From assembly GCA_018260275.1 (NCBI GenBank), contig JAGLBK010000111.1, positions 1-8,487 on the forward strand: a stretch of 8,487 nucleotides of DNA, written 5' to 3'. Made by a program: the position numbers and the translations under genes. The notes beneath the pieces were generated by a model. The model did not search any database. It saw only the letters and a program-made list of their open reading frames with translations, and had not been told where the DNA came from. Of this stretch, positions 1 through 7,858 are shown in pieces. This DNA is from Deinococcus sp. GTDB lineage: Bacteria; Deinococcota; Deinococci; Deinococcales; Deinococcaceae. How positions within the stretch are numbered: the first letter of the stretch is position 1; every line of letters starts with the position of its first letter.

Positions 1-826
1 CGACGCGCTGATGCTCTCGCTGCTCGCGGCCATCCCGCCCGGTGCCCGGGTGCTGCTGGTGGGCGACACCGACCAGTTGCCCCCGGTAGACGCAGGCCTC
101 CCGCTGCTGGCGATGACCCAGGCGGCCCCGACGGTGCGGCTGACCCAGGTGTACCGCCAGGCCGCCGAGAACCCGATCATCCGCGCGGCGCACGGCCTGC
201 TGCATGGTCAGGCCCCCGAGTGGGGCGACCCCCGCCTCAACCTTACCGAAACCGAGAGCGATAGTGGGGCACGCCGCGTAGCCCTGATGGTGCGCGAACT
301 GGGCGGCCCTTCAAAGGTGCAGGTGCTCACACCGATGCGTAAAGGGCCGCTGGGGATGGATATGCTCAACCATCACCTCCAGACCATCTTCAACCCTGGC
401 GAGGGCGGCGTGCGGATTGCCGAGGGCGAGGCCCGGCCCGGCGACACGGTGGTGCAGACCAAGAACGACTACCAGAACGAGATTTTCAACGGTACGCTCG
501 GCACGGTGCTCAAGGCCGACGGGGGCCGTCTAACCGTGGATTTCGACGGTAATATCGTCGAACTGGTGGGCGCGGAACTGTTCAACCTGCAACTGGGTTA
601 CGCGCTCACGGTTCACCGGGCGCAGGGCAGCGAATGGGGCACGGTGCTCGGCGTGCTGCACGAGGCGCATATGCCGATGCTGTCGCGCAATCTGGTGTAC
701 ACCGCCCTGACCCGCGCCCGTGAACGCTTCTTCGCGGCGGGGTCGGCCTCGGCGTGGCAGATCGCCGCTTCCCGCCAGCGCGAGGTTCGCAACACGGCGC
801 TGCTCGAACGCATCCGGGGAAAATGA
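1..826 (+). CDS. recD2: RecD2-type 5'-3' DNA helicase, C-terminal part (5' truncated by window)
   Basis: This is the end of a superfamily 1B helicase; the reading frame is open from base 2 to a TGA at 824-826, about 274 residues. Counting from the first Met (base 11), helicase motif III is GDTDQLPPV (residues 18-26), motif IV is around LTQVYRQ (44-50), motif V is LGYALTVHRAQGSEW (DNA about 593-640), and motif VI is NLVYTALTRARERF. The YALTVH..QGSE motif followed by YTA.TRA is typical of RecD/TraA-like enzymes. RecD of D. radiodurans is about 715 residues, so roughly the last 40% is seen. RecD2 proteins lack RecB/RecC partners, unwind DNA 5' to 3', and are linked to DNA repair (family knowledge). 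The Walker A and motif II regions lie outside the window. The stop codon overlaps the next gene's start (ATGA), which suggests translational coupling. A TraA or Dda-like helicase is a less likely alternative. Confidence 0.9.
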   Translation, partial: DALMLSLLAAIPPGARVLLVGDTDQLPPVDAGLPLLAMTQAAPTVRLTQVYRQAAENPIIRAAHGLLHGQAPEWGDPRLNLTETESDSGARRVALMVRELGGPSKVQVLTPMRKGPLGMDMLNHHLQTIFNPGEGGVRIAEGEARPGDTVVQTKNDYQNEIFNGTLGTVLKADGGRLTVDFDGNIVELVGAELFNLQLGYALTVHRAQGSEWGTVLGVLHEAHMPMLSRNLVYTALTRARERFFAAGSASAWQIAASRQREVRNTALLERIRGK

Positions 827-1293
827 ACATGACCGCCCTTAGCACGTTGCAGCCCGCCGAACTCGCCCAGTGTGCCGACCTGATTGCCCGCATTCCCTTT
901 TTCGCGCCGTATTTTTCACGCGATCAGATCGCGGCGGCCCTGTCGAAGCGCCCCGAAACGCACCGGATTCTGGTCGAGCGGGCCGCGCCGGACACGCCGA
1001 TCCGGGGCCTGTGCTGGTTCGACCCACGCGGGCACCTCTCGCGCGGCGGCTACCTGCGCCTGCTGGCGGTGGACCCGGCGGCCCAGGGGCAGGGCGTGGC
1101 CGGGCGGCTGCTGATCGAGGCCGAGGCGCAGGTCTTTGCCGTTTCCAGCGCCTTTTTTCTGATGGTCAACGTGAACAACGAACCCGCCCGCGCCTTTTAC
1201 CGGCGCTGCGGGTACGCGGAACTGGGGGTGCTGCCGGACTATGCGGTGGCTGGGCAGGACGAGCTACTGATGTGGAAGTCTCGCCCGGTTTGA
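823..1293 (+). CDS. GNAT-family N-acetyltransferase
   Basis: This is a 156-residue protein with the acetyl-CoA-dependent N-acetyltransferase fold. Motif A is visible as YLRLLAVDP followed by Q88-G-Q-G-V-A93, the pyrophosphate-binding Q-x-x-G-x-A signature. Motif B is VNVNNEPARAFYRRCGY (115-131), the usual N..A..FY...GY pattern. The length fits a single-domain RimI-like or general GNAT enzyme, but the substrate cannot be read from sequence. I chose the ATG at 823 because it overlaps the recD2 stop as ATGA and follows a GGGGA stretch; a second Met is two codons later. A longer frame opens at 754, but it would run 70 nt back into recD2. The gene is probably co-transcribed with recD2. A role in DNA repair is not implied by this alone. 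Confidence 0.85.
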   Translation: MNMTALSTLQPAELAQCADLIARIPFFAPYFSRDQIAAALSKRPETHRILVERAAPDTPIRGLCWFDPRGHLSRGGYLRLLAVDPAAQGQGVAGRLLIEAEAQVFAVSSAFFLMVNVNNEPARAFYRRCGYAELGVLPDYAVAGQDELLMWKSRPV

Positions 1294-1296
1294 TAT

Positions 1297-1345
1297 CAGC
1301 TCCTGTACTCAGGAAGACCTCTCATCTGCGGAGCTGGGACTTTTT
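1297..1345 (+). terminator. Possible Rho-independent terminator after recD2-GNAT
   Basis: CAGCTCC (1297-1303) can pair with GGAGCTG (1330-1336), followed after four bases by five T residues. The loop is long (26 nt) and contains a competing small hairpin, TCCTG/CAGGA (1301-1305 with 1310-1314). The position just after the acetyltransferase stop fits, but the long loop and the gap before the T run make it weak. Confidence 0.35.
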
Positions 1346-1415
1346 CGCCGGGTACGTTGTGCAAAAACTTGCCTGTAATGCTGTCCGGGTTTTCGCGCTT
1401 GGTAGCGGGTGCTGC

Positions 1416-1754
1416 TCAGGGGTGCTTGGGCGAGGCCGGGATGACTGCCGCCGCCGTACACAGGATGGCGACGATAAACGCCCAGTATTCGATGGGAATC
1501 CAGAAAAAGTCGTGCCGGGGTGCTCTCAGCATCACCGGTTCATTCGTTTCAGGGTCAATCAGGACCTTGCCGGGCCGGTTATTGAGTGAGCGCCCCAGAT
1601 GCCACAGGGCAAACGTCCCCGCCAGGACAATCACGAATTTGAGCAGTAGGCCGAGCGTGGGATTTATGCTGTTCGGCACGGCCATGACCAGCATCAATTC
1701 GACGAAAGCCAGTAAAGGAACCAGAATGCCCAATCCTTTCCAGATCAGAAGCAT
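1416..1754 (-). CDS. Small membrane protein of unknown function
   Basis: This is a 112-residue hydrophobic protein that I cannot assign to a named family. Three membrane segments are likely at about residues 6-26, 33-53 and 89-106. Between the second and third is a polar loop (54-88) containing LIDPETNEPV and then HDFFWIPIEYW at the edge of the third segment. A D-P-x-T-G/N-x-x-V loop followed by a HxFF.IP..YW motif recurs in small uncharacterised bacterial membrane proteins (recollection, not checked). The start is 2 nt after the stop of the upstream secreted protein. A Shine-Dalgarno-like GAGGAA lies inside that upstream gene, so the two are almost certainly one transcript. No catalytic motif is visible. 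It may be a small inner-membrane partner of the secreted protein, but this is inference from adjacency. Confidence 0.7.
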   Translation of the reverse strand: MLLIWKGLGILVPLLAFVELMLVMAVPNSINPTLGLLLKFVIVLAGTFALWHLGRSLNNRPGKVLIDPETNEPVMLRAPRHDFFWIPIEYWAFIVAILCTAAAVIPASPKHP

Positions 1755-1756
1755 GG

Positions 1757-2125
1757 TTATTCCTCGCCCCCCTCGATCTGAATGTCGTTGCCTACTTTAA
1801 CCTTGATCTTGCCCCCGGTGCAGGTCAGCCGCACCTGACTGGGCAGCAGCGGGCGCACCTGGTCATGCGCCTCGAAGCCGAGGTGCTCACCGAAATCGAC
1901 CGTCAGGTACTTGCCGACCATCCTGTAGGTCTTGGTGCTCTGCTGAATCTGACCCACCATCTTGTCCTTCTGACAGAGGTACTGTCTGGGGCCGTTGCCG
2001 CCGTCGAGTTCGATGCCGCCGGGAATCGGGCGGGCACTGACCTGCGTCATCTCCTGGGCCTGCCCGGTGCTCAGGGCCGCGACGGCGAACAGGGCGGCCA
2101 TGTGAAAAATTATATTTCTGGTCAT
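1757..2125 (-). CDS. Secreted or periplasmic protein of unknown function
   Basis: This is a 122-residue protein with a clear N-terminal signal peptide: basic start (MTR), a hydrophobic core at about residues 5-19, and a likely signal peptidase I site near GQA (21-23). There is no lipobox. The mature part is about 100 residues, with two cysteines (C51 in YLCQKD and C102 in LTCTGG) that could form one disulfide, and a basic strand KIKVKV near the end. The pattern suggests a small beta-rich exported domain, but I recognise no family. The start codon is 6 nt downstream of a good -10 box, so the mRNA is probably leaderless. That supports this ATG rather than an internal one. The gene is followed after 2 nt by a small membrane protein gene, forming a two-gene unit. 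Confidence 0.72.
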   Translation of the reverse strand: MTRNIIFHMAALFAVAALSTGQAQEMTQVSARPIPGGIELDGGNGPRQYLCQKDKMVGQIQQSTKTYRMVGKYLTVDFGEHLGFEAHDQVRPLLPSQVRLTCTGGKIKVKVGNDIQIEGGEE

Positions 2126-2160
2126 AAAGTCAGCATACCGGGCGGATGTCCCGGCGTCAT
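2126..2160 (-). promoter_or_regulatory. Promoter of the secreted/membrane protein pair, leaderless layout
   Basis: On the minus strand, ATGACG (2160-2155, 4 of 6 matches to TTGACA) is separated by 17 bp from TATGCT (2137-2132, 4 of 6 matches to TATAAT). The ATG begins 6 nt after the -10 box, so the predicted transcript starts at or within a base or two of the start codon, leaving no room for a ribosome-binding site. The box spacing is optimal. Promoters of this kind are frequent in Deinococcus. Confidence 0.6.
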
Positions 2161-2170
2161 CTGCTCTAAA

Positions 2171-2203
2171 AGCCCAGCTTGCTTTCCGGCAATCCGGAAG
2201 CTG
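2171..2203 (-). terminator. Possible terminator downstream of hpt
   Basis: On the minus strand, TTCCGG-ATTG-CCGGAA (2199-2184) forms a 6-bp stem with a tight 4-nt loop. It is nested inside a competing outer pair, CAGCTT (2203-2198) with AAGCTG (2180-2175). It is followed by GGGCTTTTAG, a short four-T run. It lies about 55 nt past the hpt stop and before the next promoter, which is the right place for a terminator, but the T run is poor. Confidence 0.4.
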
Positions 2204-2257
2204 CCTGCTCCCCGGTGTGTTTCTGGAAGCAGGTGTGGCGCAAGCAAGCGGCGAGGG

Positions 2258-2785
2258 TTACTCCTGGCTGGTGATAAACGGCAGATTGCGGTCGTACTGC
2301 GCCCGGTCCAGCCCGTAGCCGTACACGAAGGCGTCGGGAATGGTAAAGCCGAGGTACTGCACCGGCACCTCGACCTTGCGGCGGCTGGGTTTGGAGAGCA
2401 GGGCGGCGACCTTCAGGCTGCTGGGGCCGCGCCCCTGGAGGTAGTGCAGCAGGTAATTCATGGTGATGCCAGTGTCGATGATGTCGTCTACCAGAATCAC
2501 GTGGCGGTCACTGATCGGAAACTGGAGGTCCTTGACCAGCTTCACTTCGCCGCTGCTTTGCTTGGCGTCGCCATAGCTGCTGGTCTGCATGAAATCGACG
2601 GTGCAGGGCACGTCGAGCGCCCGCACCAGATCGGTAAAGAACATGAACGCGCCGTTGAGCACGCAGATCAGGTGCGGCACCTGCTCCGGGTGATCCTCGC
2701 GGATCCTGGCGGCGAGTTCCTGCACACGCCCCCGGAGCTGTTCGGGTGAAATCTGGACGGGGCCGTTGCCGGGAGCGAGGCTCAT
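2258..2785 (-). CDS. hpt: Hypoxanthine(-guanine) phosphoribosyltransferase
   Basis: This 175-residue cytoplasmic enzyme transfers phosphoribose from PRPP to hypoxanthine or guanine, giving IMP or GMP in purine salvage (EC 2.4.2.8). The PRPP-binding loop is ILVDDIIDTGITM (97-109), with D100-D101 and the likely catalytic base D104. Upstream is VLNGAFMFF (42-50), the conserved LxGa.mF element. SSYGD (69-73) marks the mobile loop. K132, F153-V154 and D160 match the purine- and pyrophosphate-contact residues of the family. The ending GLDRAQYDRNLPFI matches the usual C-terminal signature, and the length is normal. The gene stands alone on its strand and is divergent from trpC across 60 bp. No Shine-Dalgarno site precedes the ATG; a TAGCCT box 8 nt upstream suggests a leaderless or nearly leaderless start. 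Xanthine or uracil phosphoribosyltransferases are less likely. Confidence 0.95.
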   Translation of the reverse strand: MSLAPGNGPVQISPEQLRGRVQELAARIREDHPEQVPHLICVLNGAFMFFTDLVRALDVPCTVDFMQTSSYGDAKQSSGEVKLVKDLQFPISDRHVILVDDIIDTGITMNYLLHYLQGRGPSSLKVAALLSKPSRRKVEVPVQYLGFTIPDAFVYGYGLDRAQYDRNLPFITSQE

Positions 2786-2845
2786 ATGGCTTCAGGCTAA
2801 CATGTCCGCGCCTGCCAGAGCACAAAACTTTTATACTTGGCGGCA
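2786..2845. promoter_or_regulatory. Divergent hpt/trpC promoter region with leaderless-type -10 boxes
   Basis: This 60-bp spacer must hold both promoters. For trpC (plus), TATACT (2832-2837, 5 of 6 matches) lies 8 nt before the ATG at 2846; no good -35 is seen at 16-18 bp. For hpt (minus), TAGCCT (2799-2794) lies 8 nt before the ATG at 2785; its -35 is also poor. The two -10 boxes are only 32 bp apart, so polymerases on the two promoters would cover each other's upstream region. The trpC box is convincing; the hpt box is tentative. Confidence 0.5.
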
Positions 2846-3634
2846 ATGAGCGGTATTCCAGTGGTGGATTTCAGTAACGTGCCCGGTGTCCTGGGCCTGA
2901 TCGTGGCCGAGCGGGCGCGGGATTACGCCGGGGCCGACCCTGACCTGGGGCCGGAGCGGGTGCCCCAGCGCCGTTTTGAATCGGCGCTGCGTGGGCCGGG
3001 CCTGTCGCTGATAGCTGAGGTCAAGCGGGCCAGTCCCAGCCAGGGCGCGATTGCGCCGCTCGACCCGGCGCAGGCGGCGCTGGCGTACCAGACGGGCGGG
3101 GCAAGCGCTATCAGTTGCCTCACCGAACCCCGCCACTTTGGCGGCAGCCCCGAGGCGCTTCAGCAGGTCGTGGCCGCGACCAGTTTGCCGGTGCTGCGCA
3201 AGGATTTCGTGGTGCATCCGGCGATGGTGCGCGAGGCCGCCGAATGGGGCGCATCGGCGGTGCTGCTGATGGTGAGCGTGCTCGGCAACGCCGTGACCGA
3301 CTACCTGCGGATGGCCGAGCTGCTGGGCCTGGACGCCCTGGTCGAGGTCCACGACGAACGCGAACTCGAACTGGCCCTCGGCACCACGGCCCGCATCATC
3401 GGCATCAACAACCGCGACCTCACCACCCTCAAGATCGATCTGGAGGTCAGTCCCCGTCTGATCGCCCAGGCGCGTCAGGCCGGATTTACCGGTGTGCTGG
3501 TGGCCGAAAGCGGCTACGCCACGCCCGCTGACCTCGCTCCGGTGCGCCCGCTGGCCGACGCTGTACTGGTCGGCAGCAGTCTGGCGGGCAGCGGCGATCT
3601 GGCCCAGGCGACCCGCACCCTGCTCGCGCAGTAA
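2846..3634 (+). CDS. trpC: Indole-3-glycerol phosphate synthase
   Basis: This 262-residue TIM-barrel enzyme closes the ring of carboxyphenylaminodeoxyribulose phosphate to give indole-3-glycerol phosphate in tryptophan synthesis (EC 4.1.1.48). The family signature is intact: IAEVKRASPSQG (56-67) with E58 and K60, the catalytic lysine in LRKDF (K119), the acid E167 in LVEVHDE, GINNRDL (186-192), E221-S222 in AESGY, and the phosphate-binding VGSSLA near the end. The length is that of a monofunctional TrpC, not fused to TrpF. I chose ATG 2846; an in-frame TTG at 2837 overlaps the -10 box TATACT and cannot be the start if that promoter is used. With the ATG about 8 nt after the box, the mRNA is probably leaderless. 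No other trp gene lies in the window. The next gene starts 7 nt after the stop. Confidence 0.95.
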   Translation: MSGIPVVDFSNVPGVLGLIVAERARDYAGADPDLGPERVPQRRFESALRGPGLSLIAEVKRASPSQGAIAPLDPAQAALAYQTGGASAISCLTEPRHFGGSPEALQQVVAATSLPVLRKDFVVHPAMVREAAEWGASAVLLMVSVLGNAVTDYLRMAELLGLDALVEVHDERELELALGTTARIIGINNRDLTTLKIDLEVSPRLIAQARQAGFTGVLVAESGYATPADLAPVRPLADAVLVGSSLAGSGDLAQATRTLLAQ

Positions 3635-3641
3635 CCCTGCC

Positions 3642-4421
3642 GTGACACTCACTTTCCTGGGCACTGCCGACAGTAAGGGCGTGCCGCGCTTCTGGTGCGC
3701 CTGTCTGGTGTGTCAGGAAGCCCGGATGGGCGGGACCAACCGCCGCCGCCGGACGGCCATGCTGCTGCGCGGTGAGGGCCAGACGGTGCTGCTGGACGCT
3801 GGGGGAGACCTCCACACGCAATTGGCTGGGCTGCCGGAACCGCTCGTGCCCGACGCCGTGCTGATTTCCCACGCCCATAATGACCACATCCTGGGTCTGG
3901 GCGACCTGCTGGATTTTGAGCGCTACGAGGGGGGCAAGCTGCCGATCTACGCGCCGCCTTCAGTCATTCCGCAACTGGCCGGGCGCTTCGGGTACGCTTT
4001 TCGCAAAGGCTCGCCCGTGTCGCCGCTCCCGCCGGAGGGCTTACAGATTGCCGGGTTTCGCCTCCGGCTGTTCGAGGTGCCGCACGGGGCCAACGGCCAG
4101 AGCCATGCCTACCGACTGGACCGCCCCAGCTTCCGTGCTGCGCTCGTCACCGACGCCATCGACATTCCTGATCGGGTGGCGCAGGAGTGGCTGACCGATC
4201 TCGCCCTGCTGGTGCTGGGCACGTCCTTTGCCGACGAATCGGCCTCCGAACAGGCCGGGCGTAGCGTCTACGACATTCGCGAGGCGCTGGCGTTGCCCTG
4301 GGCGCGGGCGGCCCGCCGGGTCGTGCTGACTCACCTTTCGCACGCTGTGGACGTTCGGCAGGTGGAGTTGCCTGAGGGCTGGTCTTTTGCCCATGACGGC
4401 CTGAGCCTCGACCTGAAATAA
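3642..4421 (+). CDS. Metallo-beta-lactamase-fold hydrolase, PhnP-like
   Basis: This is a 259-residue metal-dependent hydrolase. The metal-binding core is SHAHNDH (76-82, H-x-H-x-D-H), with H148 (VPHG), D171 (LVTDA) and H231 (LTHLSH) as further ligands, so the dinuclear site appears complete. The N-terminus, TFLGTADSKGVPR then C19-x-C21-x2-C24, resembles PhnP, a phosphoribosyl 1,2-cyclic phosphate phosphodiesterase whose N-terminal cysteines bind a structural zinc (family knowledge). The true substrate is unknown; no phn genes are present. The start is a GTG at 3642, 7 nt after the trpC stop, because the GT(A/G)-rich first strand (MTLTFLGT) begins there. The frame extends further upstream, but only as overlap with trpC. 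No clear Shine-Dalgarno site is seen, so translation may be coupled to trpC. A generic MBL-fold phosphodiesterase is the main alternative. Confidence 0.85.
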   Translation: MTLTFLGTADSKGVPRFWCACLVCQEARMGGTNRRRRTAMLLRGEGQTVLLDAGGDLHTQLAGLPEPLVPDAVLISHAHNDHILGLGDLLDFERYEGGKLPIYAPPSVIPQLAGRFGYAFRKGSPVSPLPPEGLQIAGFRLRLFEVPHGANGQSHAYRLDRPSFRAALVTDAIDIPDRVAQEWLTDLALLVLGTSFADESASEQAGRSVYDIREALALPWARAARRVVLTHLSHAVDVRQVELPEGWSFAHDGLSLDLK

Positions 4422-4445
4422 AAAACCGCCCCACGCAGGAGGCGG
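4420..4445 (-). terminator. Rho-independent terminator of the mal operon
   Basis: On the minus strand, CCGCC (4445-4441) pairs with GGCGG (4430-4426). A G-T wobble and a C-G pair extend it to 7 bp around a 6-nt loop, and six T residues follow at once. It lies 18 nt past the malG stop. On the plus strand the hairpin has no T run, so it probably does not stop transcription coming from trpC and the hydrolase gene; the T run overlaps that gene's stop codon. Confidence 0.75.
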
Positions 4446-4463
4446 CCAGCAAAAGCTCAGGTG

Positions 4464-5315
<852 letters not shown>

Positions 5316-5330
5316 CTGTCACACGCTCCT

Positions 5331-6284
5331 TTAGTCGAACTTCACTTTGAGGCTGGTCACGTAGATCACCGTGATGACCATGATGATCAGGAAGATGACC
5401 ACGCTGATGGCCGACCCGAAGCCGAACTGGGCGTTGTCGATCATCTGCTGGCGGGCGTAGATGCTCATGGTCATCGTTTCGGTAGCGTTGCCCTTCACGA
5501 TAAATGGCATGTCGAACACGCGCAGGGCGTCCAGGGTGCGGAAGATCAGCGCGACCAGCAGCGCGGGCGTCAGCAGCGGCAGCGTCAGGCTGAAGAACTG
5601 GCGTACCGGGCTGGCCCCGTCCACGTCGGCGGCCTCATACATGTCGCTCGGAATGCTCTGAAGGCCCGCCAGCAACAGCAGCGCCATGAAGGGGGCCGTT
5701 TTCCACACGTCCACGGCGACCAGCGCGGCCAGCGCCGTATCGGGGTTCGACAGGAACGACTGCCCCGGTTGCAGCAGGCCCAGCTTGTTGCCCCAGCTGC
5801 TGATGATGCCGATGGAATCGTTGTACATCCAGTTCCAGACCTGGGCACTGACCACCGTCGGGATGGCCCAGGGCACCAGAATGGCGGTACGCAGCAGGCC
5901 GCGCCCCCGGATTTTGGAGTTGATGACCAGCGCCAGCCCCAGCCCCAGCAGGGTTTCGAGCACCACCGAGAGCACCGTAAAGACCAGCGTGTTCTTGACG
6001 GCGTTCCACCACTCGGGGGCCTGCAACACGCCCAGCCCCACGCCTTCGGGCGAGGTGTACCAGTAGTTTTGTAGCCCGATGAATTTGGGTGGGTTGGGGC
6101 TGTTGATGTTGTAGTCGAAGAACGACAGGTAAATCGTGCGGAACAGGGGATAGCCTGCCACCAGAATAAGGACGATCACCATGGGCAGCAGCAGCCAGAA
6201 GGCAGTCCGGGCGCGGGTGGCCTCGATGCCACGCACGCGGGTTGGCGCGGGCTTCGGCTGGGTTGGTTGGGGCTGGGTGGTCAT
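5331..6284 (-). CDS. malF: Sugar ABC transporter permease, MalF-type
   Basis: This is a 317-residue inner-membrane permease that forms the channel together with MalG. A proline-rich polar N-terminus (1-26) precedes six likely membrane segments at about 27-49, 97-119, 129-151, 184-206, 238-256 and 288-311. The EAA loop is YEAADVDGASP followed by FSLTLP (216-236), the contact for the ATP-binding subunit. It is much shorter than the 514-residue E. coli MalF and lacks its extra N-terminal helices and large periplasmic loop, as is usual outside enterobacteria. GGAG lies five bases before the ATG. The gene is separated from malE by 190 nt containing a strong terminator hairpin, so it is probably expressed at a lower level than malE. 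No clear separate promoter is seen in that gap. Confidence 0.92.
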   Translation of the reverse strand: MTTQPQPTQPKPAPTRVRGIEATRARTAFWLLLPMVIVLILVAGYPLFRTIYLSFFDYNINSPNPPKFIGLQNYWYTSPEGVGLGVLQAPEWWNAVKNTLVFTVLSVVLETLLGLGLALVINSKIRGRGLLRTAILVPWAIPTVVSAQVWNWMYNDSIGIISSWGNKLGLLQPGQSFLSNPDTALAALVAVDVWKTAPFMALLLLAGLQSIPSDMYEAADVDGASPVRQFFSLTLPLLTPALLVALIFRTLDALRVFDMPFIVKGNATETMTMSIYARQQMIDNAQFGFGSAISVVIFLIIMVITVIYVTSLKVKFD

Positions 6285-6400
6285 GTGGACTCCATTTCCT
6301 GTGAGGTGAGTAGGACTGGCTTAGCCGGAGTGAGGGGAGAGATTCCAGACGGCGAAAAGGAGCCGGAAAGAAAGGGAGGGAAAATCAAAACAGCTGATCG
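6285..6400 (-). other. Pyrimidine-rich leader between the intercistronic hairpin and malF
   Basis: After the terminator, the sense strand of this leader is strongly pyrimidine-rich from about 6390 to 6353, made of short T and C runs with few G residues. It then continues to the malF ribosome-binding site. I see no convincing -35/-10 pair. A four-codon reading frame (ATG at 6295, M-E-S-T) ends in an ATGA overlap with the malF start, but it could arise by chance. Confidence 0.35.
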
Positions 6401-6437
6401 AAAAAAGCCGAGGTGCCCGGTGTTCAGGCACCTCGGC
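6401..6437 (-). terminator. Intercistronic terminator/attenuator between malE and malF
   Basis: On the minus strand, GCCGAGGTGCC (6437-6427) and GGCACCTCGGC (6417-6407) form a perfect 11-bp stem with a 9-nt loop, followed immediately by TTTTTT (6406-6401). It lies 37 nt past the malE stop and before malF. By the usual criteria this is the best terminator in the window. If it is partly read through, it would give a high receptor-to-channel ratio, and the stem would protect the 3' end of a malE-only mRNA. Confidence 0.87.
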
Positions 6438-6474
6438 AAGGCGCGGAGCTAGATTTTAGAAGTCAGTTGGTGGC

Positions 6475-7743
<1,269 letters not shown>

Positions 7744-7783
7744 TTTTTCTCCTGGGGAGTGTTCCAGCATGTTTGCCGGACAG

Positions 7784-7803
7784 ACCGCTACGGAAGCGGT
7801 TCC
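7784..7803 (-). promoter_or_regulatory. LacI-family-like operator overlapping a hairpin in the malE leader
   Basis: On the plus strand, GGAAGCGGTTCC (7792-7803) is a pseudo-palindrome, symmetric at 10 of 12 positions with CG at its centre (7797-7798). This layout is typical of LacI/GalR-family operators. It lies about 20-31 nt downstream of the predicted transcription start, where a bound repressor would act as a roadblock. The overlapping sequence ACCGCT (7784-7789) and AGCGGT (7795-7800) forms a separate 6-bp hairpin in the mRNA leader. No regulator gene is in the window. Confidence 0.4.
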
Positions 7804-7829
7804 ACTTTATTTTCGAGCTAGGTAAGCCA

Positions 7830-7858
7830 ATGCTACACCGCCGCCCCAGCACTGTCAA
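7830..7858 (-). promoter_or_regulatory. malEFG promoter
   Basis: On the minus strand, a perfect -35 TTGACA (7858-7853) is followed by exactly 17 bp and the -10 TAGCAT (7835-7830, 4 of 6 matches). The predicted start near 7823 leaves a leader of about 80 nt that ends in a good AGGAG site before malE. Unlike the trpC promoter, this gene is not leaderless. Confidence 0.75.

Noticed and set aside
754..822. Longer start for the acetyltransferase at 754
   Set aside because: It would overlap recD2 by about 70 nt and adds a low-complexity, R- and G-rich extension before the GNAT fold. The ATGA overlap at 823 is the better start.
1370..1385. GCAA/TTGC mini-hairpin with an adjacent T run as a terminator for the membrane protein gene (minus strand)
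   Set aside because: The stem is only 4 bp, and the T run lies within the loop rather than after the stem.
1865..2749. 294-codon plus-strand open frame opposite hpt and the secreted protein gene
   Set aside because: It is the antisense shadow of two well-supported minus-strand genes. Its translation has no recognisable motif and crosses the promoter between them.
6282..6295. Four-codon reading frame (M-E-S-T) overlapping the malF start as ATGA
   Set aside because: It is too short to separate from chance. The GGAG within it is more simply the malF ribosome-binding site.
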